This document shows, piece after piece, positions 1-8,490 of a stretch of 64,000 nt of DNA. The translations under genes and the position numbers were made by a program. Each line of letters opens with the position of its first letter. Within the stretch, counting starts at the first letter, position 1. Source of the stretch: CAXRDE01 sp964229355 (GTDB lineage Bacteria > Cyanobacteriota > Sericytochromatia > UBA7694); the NCBI GenBank assembly GCA_964229355.1, contig CAXRDE010000005.1, positions 62,001 through 126,000 of the forward strand, written 5' to 3'. The notes beneath the pieces are model-generated. The model had not been told where the DNA came from. It worked only from the letters and a program-made list of their open reading frames with translations, and did no database searches.

Positions 1-744
1 CCAGCTCAGACCGGTCAACGCAAGGGGGAGCGTTGGGGCTGCGTTGGACTCTGACTTCCAGGTGAGTGTCCCACGGGTATCCAGACGGGTCCGCGAGTAG
101 TAATACGAGGCGTTGCCCGGCTGACTGCTTTTGGGGCTGAGGCCCTGCTGGCCTTGCAAGACCTCAGGCTTTTGCGACTGTACCGTTAAATCCAGACGCA
201 GGGCATCGTCCTCGGCCTGCAAACGAAAGCCTTCAGCGGTGCGTTGAATCTGCCAGTCTTCAATCCAGACCCGCTGCGGGCTTGCCCCCGCCAGACCTGC
301 GGCCCCACGGCTTAAGCGCTGCGAAGCAAAAAAGCGCTGTCGGGGAATATCGCTAAAGGCAAAATGAGCAAAATACACCTGTCGCGATGCCCAGTCTGAG
401 GTGCGCTCCGGCATGTCCGACTGCAGAGCCCGGCGAAAAATCGTGAGCTGGTAACCGTAATTTTGCTGTGGGTTCTGCGCATCCTGGAGATTTCCCGTGT
501 AGTACCACCACTCCGTCTGAAAGTCGAGGTGGGGGCCGTCATCCTGAGGGAAGACAAAGGCGCGCGGGGCTAACGCCCGTGCAAAACCCTGATCGGCAGG
601 TGCAGACATGGCCTCAGCTACCGATTGACCTTGCTGGGCGTCTACAGAAGGATCCGAAGTCCGGGGCGAACAGGCTCCACACAACAGCAGCCCCACCCCC
701 AGGGTCCGCAACAGGATTTTTAAAACAGCACCTTGATACCTCAT
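1..744 (-). CDS. Lipocalin-like (AttH/CrtC family) lipoprotein, 3' end outside window
   Basis: Open on the minus strand from an ATG at 744 to base 1 (248 codons, no stop), so the C-terminus is missing. The N-terminus has a hydrophobic segment ending in a cysteine-containing LLLCGAC stretch, a weak lipobox, then a Ser/Gln-rich linker. The mature part carries TEWWYYTGNL and ASYYYSRTRL, the typical motifs of the AttH/carotenoid-1,2-hydratase-like lipocalin fold. Its start overlaps the stop of the upstream permease gene by 4 bases (ATGA). The order ATPase-permease-AttH-like is known for Att-type ABC systems, so I infer an envelope protein working with that exporter. The substrate is unknown, and hydratase activity is not implied. 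Confidence 0.8.
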   Translation of the reverse strand, partial: MRYQGAVLKILLRTLGVGLLLCGACSPRTSDPSVDAQQGQSVAEAMSAPADQGFARALAPRAFVFPQDDGPHLDFQTEWWYYTGNLQDAQNPQQNYGYQLTIFRRALQSDMPERTSDWASRQVYFAHFAFSDIPRQRFFASQRLSRGAAGLAGASPQRVWIEDWQIQRTAEGFRLQAEDDALRLDLTVQSQKPEVLQGQQGLSPKSSQPGNASYYYSRTRLDTRGTLTWKSESNAAPTLPLALTGLSW

Positions 745-3314
745 GTTTGACGTAAACCTCCCGCCAGGGCTTGCGAGCGCTGACGCCAGGATTGCCAGGC
801 AGGCCACAGCCCCGCCAGCAGTGCCGACCCCACAGCCAGAGCCCAGGCTTCGAGCAGCACCGTGGGCTGTAGAAACAGCGTCAAAGACCAACCAAAGGCA
901 CGCAAATTGATCACAGCAATCAAAACCCAGGACATCAACAGGCCCACGGGCAGGGCCAAAAGTCCCGCGATTCCCCCCATACAGGCTGCCTCATAGAGTC
1001 CCAGACGGGCGTTTTGGGCCGGGGTGAGACCCAAAATCCTCAGCAGGGCGTTTTCGCGCCGCCGCTCCAGATGCAAAGCCAAAATGGTGGACAGCACCCC
1101 TAAAAAGGCCACCATCAGGGTTAAGACCCGCAGGGCATCGGTTACCGCAAAAGTGCGGTCAAATACCGCGAGTGCAGCGCGCCGCAGTTCACCGTTGGCC
1201 TGCAAGGTGTAGCTCAAGCCCTCCCGGTTCAAGGCCGCCTCAATGGCAGGGCGCGCCGTCTCTGCCGCAAGGCCCGCCTGAAGATTGAGAGCCAGTCCCG
1301 TCAACCGGGGATCTTGCCAGTACTTTACATAAATATCGCGTTGGAGCATCAGGGTGCCCAGCTCACTGGAATAATCGTAGAAAATGCCTTGTACCACAAA
1401 GGTCTGTGCCCCGGTGGGTGTTTGCAGGGTGAGGGTTTGTCCGGCTGGGGCATCCAGATTAAACTGTCCTGTGCGCTGTAAACGCCGGGCCAAAGGTTCT
1501 GAGATCAACACGCCCCCGGCCTCAAGTTGCGGCCAAAGTTGCTCCCGTGGCGCCGCTTGCCAGAGGTATTGGCGGGTCTGCCCTGCGGTATCGTGACTTA
1601 CAGCCAACACATTAAACACCCCCAGTTGCGGATCTTTAAAGCGCAGCTCACGAGAACTGTGGACTGCCGCAAGCACTTCAGGCAACGCCCCTTGTAAACG
1701 TGCTGCCGCCGCAGCCGCCATGGGCCGTTCGGTGCGCACATAAAAATCGGCGGCTAAAATTTGCGCCAGCCACAGGTCAACACTCTGGCGAAAACTGCCC
1801 ACCATAACACTGACGCCAATAATCACCGAGACCGACAACATCAAAGCCGTGGTGGCCAGGGCTGAGCGGCTTAAAGCCCGCTGTAAATTGCGGGCCGCAA
1901 GACGCCACAACAGGCCTGGACTGCGTGCGATAGCTCCCAACAGCCCCCATAAACTCAGCGGTACCAGTAGGGCAGCTCCCAGCACCACACCGGCCAGCCC
2001 CGCAAAAGCCGTCACCAGTCCCGTGCTGGGCCATTGCAACAAGCCCACGCCCACCGCAAACAAGAGCAATGCTGCCCCACTGACCTGGGGCAAAAGCGCC
2101 CGTACCCGATCCTCTAAATGGGTACGCTGAAACACCTGCACCGGAGGCGTACGTGAAGCCTCTCGGGCGGGCAACCAGGCCGCCGCAAAGGCCGCCGCAG
2201 CACCCGCCATAACGCCTTTAAACAGGAGTGGCCAGGCCAGTTGCAATTGCCGCACCTCGACGGCGTAGTACATATCGTTAATGACCTGAGTGACGCCTTT
2301 TAACACCTGCTGGCCCAAAACAATGCCCAGCCCCACGCCCAAAACAGCTCCCAACAAGCCCAGGGCCGTCACTTCACCCAGAATCTGCCCTTGTAGCTGA
2401 CCGGGCGTGGCCCCCAGGGAGCGCAAAATGGCAAAGTGCTGGCGACGCTGCACCACCGAAAAGGCCACGGTATTGTAAATCAAAAAGACGCCCACCAATA
2501 ACGCCAGCAAACTCAGGGCCGAGAGATTGATTTCAAAAGCACGGCTCATTTGTAACAGGGTTTCGGTACGGGCACTGGGCCGTTGCAGTTGAGCCCCCGC
2601 AGGCAAGAGCGCCGAAAAACGCGCCACGGCTTCCGCATCGCCTTCCGGCAGGAGCACGTCAATGCGACTCAGGTGTCCTTCCTGGTGCAAAAGCTCCTGG
2701 GCCGTGGCAATATCCGTTAGCAACACACGGCGCAAGGCCTCGGCATTCAGATCAGAAGCGGGCGCAAAACGACCAATGGCCCGCAGCGGGGGTTCCTGGG
2801 CATTAAGGCGGGGCAACAGCACCTCAGGGCTGCGGCCCACCCCCAGACGCTCGGCTTCGGCAGCAGGCAATAAAACGGTTCCCGGTGTGGTCAACAGCGA
2901 CACATCAGCCAGGGTTTGATTCGCTGAGTCTGCAGACAGCAAAAGGTCGCGAAACGGCGCTTCGGCAAAGGGGTCTACCCCCAACAGCGTCCACTGCTGA
3001 GCCGGGGCCTCAGGGTTTAAGGGATCTTTTAAACGCAGGCGTCCTTCGACCACAGGGGCAATCTGACGTTGGCGATGCACCACCCGCAACTGCGTATACA
3101 GGCTTTCGGGCAGCTGATCATTGCTGCTCACCACCTGGTAATTGGCCTTGCCCGTCAGGCCTTCGGCAGACAATTGAAAAGCACGGCGGGCACTGTGGTT
3201 GGCCAGGTCCACCGAAATCATCAGGGCCACCCCCAGCGCAATGCCAAAAATCAGCAGCAGGGTCTGTAAGCGGTGTTGCCGGTAATAATGCCAGCTGGTG
3301 CGCATTAAAATCAT
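741..3314 (-). CDS. FtsX/MacB-type ABC transporter permease (YbbP-like)
   Basis: An 857-residue membrane protein starting MILMRTSWHYYRQH. An N-terminal transmembrane helix precedes a long periplasmic MacB-type core domain (about 50-250). FtsX-type helices follow at about 280-400, then a second half with a further periplasmic domain and C-terminal FtsX helices at about 740-850. Two FtsX modules in one chain and about 800-860 residues match YbbP rather than single-module LolC/MacB. I chose the ATG at 3314 because it overlaps the ATPase stop by 4 bases; longer readings run inside the ATPase. It should pair with the ATPase just upstream for mechanotransmission or lipoprotein/lipid export. The substrate is unknown. 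Confidence 0.88.
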   Translation of the reverse strand: MILMRTSWHYYRQHRLQTLLLIFGIALGVALMISVDLANHSARRAFQLSAEGLTGKANYQVVSSNDQLPESLYTQLRVVHRQRQIAPVVEGRLRLKDPLNPEAPAQQWTLLGVDPFAEAPFRDLLLSADSANQTLADVSLLTTPGTVLLPAAEAERLGVGRSPEVLLPRLNAQEPPLRAIGRFAPASDLNAEALRRVLLTDIATAQELLHQEGHLSRIDVLLPEGDAEAVARFSALLPAGAQLQRPSARTETLLQMSRAFEINLSALSLLALLVGVFLIYNTVAFSVVQRRQHFAILRSLGATPGQLQGQILGEVTALGLLGAVLGVGLGIVLGQQVLKGVTQVINDMYYAVEVRQLQLAWPLLFKGVMAGAAAAFAAAWLPAREASRTPPVQVFQRTHLEDRVRALLPQVSGAALLLFAVGVGLLQWPSTGLVTAFAGLAGVVLGAALLVPLSLWGLLGAIARSPGLLWRLAARNLQRALSRSALATTALMLSVSVIIGVSVMVGSFRQSVDLWLAQILAADFYVRTERPMAAAAAARLQGALPEVLAAVHSSRELRFKDPQLGVFNVLAVSHDTAGQTRQYLWQAAPREQLWPQLEAGGVLISEPLARRLQRTGQFNLDAPAGQTLTLQTPTGAQTFVVQGIFYDYSSELGTLMLQRDIYVKYWQDPRLTGLALNLQAGLAAETARPAIEAALNREGLSYTLQANGELRRAALAVFDRTFAVTDALRVLTLMVAFLGVLSTILALHLERRRENALLRILGLTPAQNARLGLYEAACMGGIAGLLALPVGLLMSWVLIAVINLRAFGWSLTLFLQPTVLLEAWALAVGSALLAGLWPAWQSWRQRSQALAGGLRQT

Positions 3315-3997
3315 GGGGTCCAGGGCTCCATCTGCCCCTGATGAATCTGAAACACCTGATCTGCCAAACTTACCCATTCCCGATCATGGGTGGCCATCAC
3401 CAGGCTTTTGCCCGCTGCACGGGTCAATTGCAACAGCAGCGCCATGACCTCCTGGCCGCTCTGCTCATCGAGATTGCCCGTGGGCTCATCGGCCAGGACC
3501 AACGGCGGCGACATCATCAGGGCCCGCGCAATGGCCACCCGCTGCTGCTGCCCCCCGGACAGACGCTCCGGTCGGCTATCGGCCCGATCGGCCAGACCCA
3601 CTGCCGCCAGGAGTTCCAAAGCCTGCTGCTGAAGCGACCGGCCCGCCACCTGCTTGACGCCTGCCAGTTCAGCCGGCAACTGCACGTTTTCGCGCACCGT
3701 TAGCGTGGGCAATAAATGAAAAAACTGAAAGACAATGCCGATGTGTTGACGCCGGAAATGGGTCAAGGCCGGCTCTTGCAAACGGTTAAGACAGGTGTCA
3801 CCCAGCCACACTTCGCCCGCATCGGGGGTATCGATCCCACTCAGGAGATTGAGCAAGGTGCTTTTGCCTGAGCCACTTTTGCCCAATAACAGGGTAAACT
3901 GCCCCGCAGGCAAAGCCTGGGTCACCTGCTGTAATACAGACTGGGGCTGTCCACTTTCGGCATAGGTTTTGCTGAGCGCTTTGAGCTGAATGTGCAT
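3311..3997 (-). CDS. ABC transporter ATPase, LolD/MacB/YbbA class
   Basis: A 228-residue stand-alone nucleotide-binding domain. Visible motifs are Walker A GKSGSGKS (about 39-46), the Q-loop VFQFFHLLPTL, the signature LSGGQQQRVAIARAL, Walker B LVLADEPTGNLD and the switch histidine in MATHD. The DEPTGNLD form is typical of the LolD/MacB/YbbA branch that drives FtsX-type permeases. It is the first gene of a three-gene translationally coupled operon (ATPase, permease, lipocalin-like protein). It acts at the cytoplasmic face of the inner membrane. Confidence 0.92.
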   Translation of the reverse strand: MHIQLKALSKTYAESGQPQSVLQQVTQALPAGQFTLLLGKSGSGKSTLLNLLSGIDTPDAGEVWLGDTCLNRLQEPALTHFRRQHIGIVFQFFHLLPTLTVRENVQLPAELAGVKQVAGRSLQQQALELLAAVGLADRADSRPERLSGGQQQRVAIARALMMSPPLVLADEPTGNLDEQSGQEVMALLLQLTRAAGKSLVMATHDREWVSLADQVFQIHQGQMEPWTP

Positions 3998-4064
3998 GAT
4001 CCATGACTTTCTCGAAATCGGAGTGTGTTATCAGCTTAAAGGCAGGCATAAGTTATTGCCCAGT

Positions 4065-4835
4065 TTAATTCTTAATCTTGTAACCGGTCTTAAAAATCAG
4101 CCACACGGTCGCTAAACACACCGTCAAAAACACAGCGGTCATGGTCAGACTCAGGCCCACATCCACATCGGCAACGCCATAAAAGCTCCAGCGGAAGCCA
4201 CTGATCAAGTACACAATGGGATTAAACAGGGTCAGCTTTTGCCAAAAAGGAGGCAGCATTTTGATGGAGTAAAAGCTACCGCCCAAAAAGGTCAGGGGCG
4301 TAATCACCATCAGCGGAATGATTTGTAGTTTTTCGAAGCCGTCGGCCCACACCCCGATAATAAAGCCAAAGAGGCTAAAGGTCACAGCGGTCAACAGCAA
4401 AAAGGCCAGCATCCAGAAGGGGTGCATAATCTGAAAGTCCACAAACAAACGGGCCGTGGCCAGAATAATCAGGCCGAGCATTAAAGACTTACTGGCCGCC
4501 GCGCCCACATACCCCAGCACAATTTCAAAGGCCGAAATGGGCGCCGATAAAATCTCATAAATGGTGCCCGAGTACTTGGGCATGTAAATGCCAAAAGAGG
4601 CGTTAGAAATGCTCTCGGTCAGCACCGACAACATAATCAGACCCGGTACAATAAAGGCCCCATAAGTGGTGCCCTCAATGTCGGTCATGCGCGAGCCAAT
4701 GGCTGAGCCAAAGACAATAAAATACAAAGACGTCGAAATCACCGGCGAGGCAATGCTCTGAAACAAAGTGCGAAAAAACCGCGCCAGCTCAAAGCTGTAA
4801 ATGGCCTTAACTGCGTACAAATTCATGGGGTTCAC
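4065..4835 (-). CDS. ABC-2 type transporter permease (YadH-like)
   Basis: A 256-residue polytopic membrane protein with about six hydrophobic helices and the ABC-2 family pattern SIASPVISTSLYFIVFG near residues 27-43. Length and layout match E. coli YadH. It overlaps the end of the ATPase gene by 29 bases, so the two are translationally coupled. An alternative ATG lies three codons downstream. It is likely the membrane half of an exporter for a lipid, polysaccharide or drug; the substrate cannot be told. Confidence 0.9.
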   Translation of the reverse strand: MNPMNLYAVKAIYSFELARFFRTLFQSIASPVISTSLYFIVFGSAIGSRMTDIEGTTYGAFIVPGLIMLSVLTESISNASFGIYMPKYSGTIYEILSAPISAFEIVLGYVGAAASKSLMLGLIILATARLFVDFQIMHPFWMLAFLLLTAVTFSLFGFIIGVWADGFEKLQIIPLMVITPLTFLGGSFYSIKMLPPFWQKLTLFNPIVYLISGFRWSFYGVADVDVGLSLTMTAVFLTVCLATVWLIFKTGYKIKN

Positions 4836-5757
4836 CTATTAACTTTACAAAAATATCTTCCAGGGAGCTTTCCTGGGTGTGCAAGTCCTGAAACTCGATG
4901 CCTTCATCATTCAACTGGCGCAACAGGGCGGCAATCCCTTTTTGCTCGGCCTGGGCATCAAAGGTATAAATCAATTGCTGGTGGTTTTCAGACAGGGTTA
5001 AGGGCAAATGTTGCAAGGCAGCAGGAATCGCTGCCAGGGGTTCAGACAATTGCAAGAGCAATTGCTTCTTGCCCAGCTTTTGCATCAGGGCCTTTTTTTC
5101 TTCTACCAAAAAGATATCGCCCTGGCGAATAAAGCCAATGCGATCGGCCATTTCCTGGGCTTCTTCGATGTAATGGGTGGTCAAAATAATGGTAACACCG
5201 GTTTCGCGCAGTTGGCGCACCATGTCCCACATATCCCGCCGCAGGTCCACATCGACACCGGCTGTGGGTTCATCAAGAAACAAAATGCGGGGCTCATGAG
5301 ACAGGGCCTTGGCAATCATCACCCGGCGCTTCATGCCGCCGGAGAGGGCGCGTAGCTGCTGGTCTTTTTTGTCCCAGAGCGAGAGGCGGCGTAAAATATC
5401 TTCCAGCAAGGCCGGGTTGGGGGCTTTGCCAAACAGACCGCGACTGAATTTGACCGTGTTCCACACGGTTTCGAACATATCGTTGGTGATTTCTTGCGGC
5501 ACCAAACCAATTTTACTGCGGGCAGCCCGGTAGTCTTTTGCAATGGAGTGGCCGTCGGCAAGAACTTCACCACTGGAGGCATTCACAATGCCACAAACAA
5601 TACTGATCAGGGTGGTTTTTCCGGCCCCGTTGGGGCCCAGTAAGGCAAAAATTTCACCCCGGTGAATGTCAAGATTCACCGATTTCAGGGCCTGAAAGCC
5701 CGAAGCGTACACTTTCGACAGTTCCCGAATCGAAAGAATGGGCGTGGCGTCTGGCAT
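4807..5757 (-). CDS. ABC-2 transporter ATPase (YadG-like)
   Basis: A 316-residue ATPase. It shows Walker A GPNGAGKT (41-48), the signature LSGGMKRRV, Walker B ILFLDEPTAGVD and the H-loop TTHYIEEAQ. The C-terminal extension of roughly 90 residues ends in the SLEDIFVKL motif characteristic of the DrrA/YadG group. It is the first gene of a two-gene operon with the overlapping permease. The 130-base upstream region holds an AT-rich inverted repeat that could be a regulator site. Confidence 0.92.
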   Translation of the reverse strand: MPDATPILSIRELSKVYASGFQALKSVNLDIHRGEIFALLGPNGAGKTTLISIVCGIVNASSGEVLADGHSIAKDYRAARSKIGLVPQEITNDMFETVWNTVKFSRGLFGKAPNPALLEDILRRLSLWDKKDQQLRALSGGMKRRVMIAKALSHEPRILFLDEPTAGVDVDLRRDMWDMVRQLRETGVTIILTTHYIEEAQEMADRIGFIRQGDIFLVEEKKALMQKLGKKQLLLQLSEPLAAIPAALQHLPLTLSENHQQLIYTFDAQAEQKGIAALLRQLNDEGIEFQDLHTQESSLEDIFVKLIGEPHEFVRS

Positions 5758-5790
5758 AGGGTATCCGTTCTACATTTCTACATTTTTAAA

Positions 5791-5812
5791 ATTGTATACT
5801 TTTTCATACAAT
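5791..5812 (-). promoter_or_regulatory. Inverted repeat in promoter region of the YadG/YadH-like operon
   Basis: ATTGTAT (5791-5797) and ATACAAT (5806-5812) are perfect complements separated by 8 bases. They lie 34 bases upstream of the ATPase start and include a TATACA -10-like hexamer on the minus strand. Between them and the gene, CTACATTT is directly repeated. The arrangement resembles a dimeric repressor operator over a promoter, but no regulator gene is adjacent. Confidence 0.4.
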
Positions 5813-5887
5813 CCGTATGAAGCGGTAACACGCATTATACCCAATCTCGACGCCACTGCCCACCCAGGTGTCCACCGTCGATCCGGC

Positions 5888-8374
5888 TTAAGCTCTGGGC
5901 TTATCAAGGTCCACCGGTAACGCCTTACGCAGCAGCGGCTCTAAATTGGTGCCACCCAGCAATTGGGACAGTACATCTACCACGCTGTTGCCGCCCAAAA
6001 TAGCGAGTGGCCCCATGGAGGCCGCCATGCGTTCTGCCAGGGCTTTGTCGCCAAAGGCCTGTAAGGCCGCAATCAGGTCAGGAGAAATGGCTTCGGCCTT
6101 GCGGGCCATGGCCTCCACTTCACCTTGCATCAGGGCCAGTTTCTGTTGGGTGCGCTCTTGCGCCATCACCAGCTCTTGCTCTAAACGGGTGCGCTCTCGG
6201 GCCAGCTCGGCTTCGTGCACAGCGGTGAGCTGGGCCTGGCTGTCTAACTCGCCCGCCAGACGGGTGCGCTCCGCCTCGGCCTGGCTCTGTAGGGCCTGCA
6301 ATTGCAGAGCCTGCTTGCGCTGCAGGCGATCCAATGCCAGCTCATGGTTTTGGGCTTCGGTGAGCATTTGCGCCTCAGCCATTTCCCGTTTCACGCCTTC
6401 TTCGGCCTGCACAAAGGTCAATTTGCGCCGTTCGGCATTGAGTTGCAAGGTTTGCTCCACCCCCTGACGCTGGGCTTGAATCAGCAATTGCTCTACCCCA
6501 TCATCCACCAATTGCACCTGCAGCACCTCGACATCGTAGACCCGCATGCCATTTTCAGGGAACACGCAGCCTTTGCGTTTGCCTTCAACAGCTTCACCCA
6601 ATACCGTATTGCGCAAGATATCGATGGCCTGATGATAAAAGGCCTCCACGCCCCATTGCTTCACCGCATTGCGAATCCGCGAACGCATATGTTCCGTTAA
6701 AAACTTCACATAGTTTTCCACCTGGAACCAGTATTGCGAATCCCCCTCAAAATTGACCCGGTAAGACAATTGAATATCGATTTCACACAGGTCCTGGGTT
6801 TCCACACGAATGCGGTCAGACACCTTATTGTGCAGCACCCGCAGATACACCGTGTTGAGCAGGTTTTTCTCATGCTTGGGATTCCCTGTGGATAAGCTCA
6901 TGGGTTCTAAAGCCTCGTCATAGGCCAATAGATAGGTTTGGGGCCCCACCACCACCTTGCGCTCACCGGTTTTGCTCACCACCAAAATGGCATAGCCTGT
7001 CCACACCGAAATGGCCACAGCTCCGTCATACTTGGTGTTCAGGGTAATGGTGCGCGGTGGCGTATAGCGGGTATTGCGCTGAAAGTCTTCGCCGGCCACA
7101 GCGGGCGTCGCTCCCCGCTGGCGCTTGACGGTATCAACGGTCGCCAGGGCTTCGGGGGCCGGACTCACAGGCGCAGCCATGGGCAAGACTGTGGGGCCTT
7201 GCTCTTGCTCTAACAGCCGTTGCAAATGTTCGTTATACGCCAGGGCTTCGCTATTGCCCGGAAACCACAATTGCACCTGCCCTGGTGTCAACACCCGGCG
7301 TACAATCACCTCTTTGCGGGGGTCGGGCAAAAGCATGGTGGGGCCTGTCACCAGACGGATTTGCCCCGTGTTGCGCTCCATGACATAACGCCCTTCGCCC
7401 GCCGGAATGGCCACCGCATAGTGTATTTCTTGCTCACCATATTTAATAATGGCGTGCTCTGGCCGCGGAAAGTAAATCATCTGATCCTTGCCGGTAATAA
7501 AGCGCTCATCACCCACAGCGTATGGGGTTTCGCCATCGTAATAGGGGGCAATGACCTTGATATAAATGCCGCTGTTTTCATTCAGCTCCACCGCCCGAAA
7601 TTTTTTGCACCAGCGTCCGTTGACCTGCCGTTCTACAAAGCGCTCAGTGGGTTCAGGGAACACCACGTCTGGACCCTGAATATAGCGTTTATTGCCATCT
7701 TCATCGAGCAAAATGCAGTATTCGAGACGCTCTAAGGTCACTGCTTCGCGCACCAACTCGCCCGAAGGATCGGGCACCACTTCAATCCCTGTGGGCGGGA
7801 TATAAAAGGAAACCTCAGTGCCGCGAATCACCATTTCTTGCCCCAGATTAAGGGCTTCTTCTGCGGCGGTAGGCAAATTGAGGGCTTCCTCTGCGGCACT
7901 GCCCTGAAGCTTCATGACCGCACGGGTCCAGTTGGCCCGCGCAGAAGCCTCGTCATAGACCCGCACCAGCAGATACTGATTGGAGCGCAGGTGATGGCCT
8001 TTGAGTACCCGCACCATTTGACCCGGCCATAAGCCAAAAGACACCGGCCCCGGCAAATTGATTTTGTGCCCCACCTGCAGTTCAGGCAGGTTGTTCACAG
8101 TGCCATTTTTGGGCTGTAGCTGATCCCCGGCAGGATTTTTTAAGGTAATGTACCAACCCTCAGGGGCGGTAGCAAAAATGCGAATGGCCTGCTCCAGACC
8201 ACAGCGTTCAAAGCGCTTACTGGTTTCATCAAAAAACACCGGCTGGTCTGTATTGGCCAGACTGGTTTTATACGGCCCCACATAAACGTTAATATTGCCT
8301 TTGGTTTGATCCGAAATAAACGCGTACTCGTTGGGGGCCAATACCAGGTCCCGCTCTCTTGAATGATCCGTCAT
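5888..8374 (-). CDS. Major vault protein (MVP) homologue, bacterial
   Basis: An 828-residue protein. Residues 1 to about 440 contain repeated beta modules of MVP type, for example IxVYVGP near 29-34, NENSGIYIK near 265-272 and GQIRLVTGP near 337-345. Residues about 445-620 match the MVP shoulder (SPFH-like) domain: VVVGPQTYLLAYDE, LEPMSLSTGNPK, SDRIRVETQDL, IQLSYRVNFE and CVFPENGMRV all have recognisable counterparts in human MVP. Residues about 630-760 form a long Gln/Glu/Ala/Leu-rich coiled coil like the cap helix. AEAISPDLIAALQAFG (about 760-775) matches the cap-ring region. Length is close to eukaryotic MVP (about 890). The start follows a good AAAGGAG site. It stands alone, with no vPARP or TEP1 relative nearby. 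I recognise the family from memory; a structure search would confirm it. Confidence 0.85.
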   Translation of the reverse strand: MTDHSRERDLVLAPNEYAFISDQTKGNINVYVGPYKTSLANTDQPVFFDETSKRFERCGLEQAIRIFATAPEGWYITLKNPAGDQLQPKNGTVNNLPELQVGHKINLPGPVSFGLWPGQMVRVLKGHHLRSNQYLLVRVYDEASARANWTRAVMKLQGSAAEEALNLPTAAEEALNLGQEMVIRGTEVSFYIPPTGIEVVPDPSGELVREAVTLERLEYCILLDEDGNKRYIQGPDVVFPEPTERFVERQVNGRWCKKFRAVELNENSGIYIKVIAPYYDGETPYAVGDERFITGKDQMIYFPRPEHAIIKYGEQEIHYAVAIPAGEGRYVMERNTGQIRLVTGPTMLLPDPRKEVIVRRVLTPGQVQLWFPGNSEALAYNEHLQRLLEQEQGPTVLPMAAPVSPAPEALATVDTVKRQRGATPAVAGEDFQRNTRYTPPRTITLNTKYDGAVAISVWTGYAILVVSKTGERKVVVGPQTYLLAYDEALEPMSLSTGNPKHEKNLLNTVYLRVLHNKVSDRIRVETQDLCEIDIQLSYRVNFEGDSQYWFQVENYVKFLTEHMRSRIRNAVKQWGVEAFYHQAIDILRNTVLGEAVEGKRKGCVFPENGMRVYDVEVLQVQLVDDGVEQLLIQAQRQGVEQTLQLNAERRKLTFVQAEEGVKREMAEAQMLTEAQNHELALDRLQRKQALQLQALQSQAEAERTRLAGELDSQAQLTAVHEAELARERTRLEQELVMAQERTQQKLALMQGEVEAMARKAEAISPDLIAALQAFGDKALAERMAASMGPLAILGGNSVVDVLSQLLGGTNLEPLLRKALPVDLDKPRA

Positions 8375-8392
8375 GGTAAAACTCCTTTGGTC

Positions 8393-8421
8393 TTAATAAA
8401 TGTATTATATACACTTATTAA
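8393..8421. promoter_or_regulatory. 29-bp near-perfect palindrome upstream of the MVP homologue
   Basis: TTAATAAATGTAT (8393-8405) is followed by TAT and then by ATACACTTATTAA (8409-8421). The arms match at 12 of 13 positions. On the minus strand the centre contains a TATAAT hexamer (8409-8404) about 30 bases upstream of the MVP-like start. This is a strong candidate operator controlling the vault-like gene and possibly the divergent ferredoxin gene. Confidence 0.55.
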
Positions 8422-8475
8422 AGTCATTTACTAGCCCCCCGCGCACAGAAAAAGTGTGAGCCTGTTAACAAAATA

Positions 8476-8484
8476 TGCGACAAT
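8476..8484 (+). promoter_or_regulatory. Extended -10 promoter of the ferredoxin oxidoreductase operon
   Basis: TGCGACAAT has the form TGn plus a -10-like hexamer and ends 6 bases before the ferredoxin ATG, so the transcript should begin at or next to the start codon. No Shine-Dalgarno sequence precedes the ATG, which agrees with a leaderless mRNA. The GACAAT hexamer is imperfect, so confidence is moderate. Confidence 0.4.
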
Positions 8485-8490
8485 ACCCCT

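Noticed and set aside
3311..3377. Longer reading of the YbbP-like permease starting at 3377
   Set aside because: The first 21 codons lie inside the ATPase gene and show no family similarity. The ATG at 3314 overlaps the ATPase stop as ATGA, which fits the operon pattern.
2885..3703. A 272-codon plus-strand frame opposite the ABC genes
   Set aside because: Composition is Pro/Gly/His-rich without domain or signal, and the minus strand is covered by clear ABC motifs. It is an antisense shadow.
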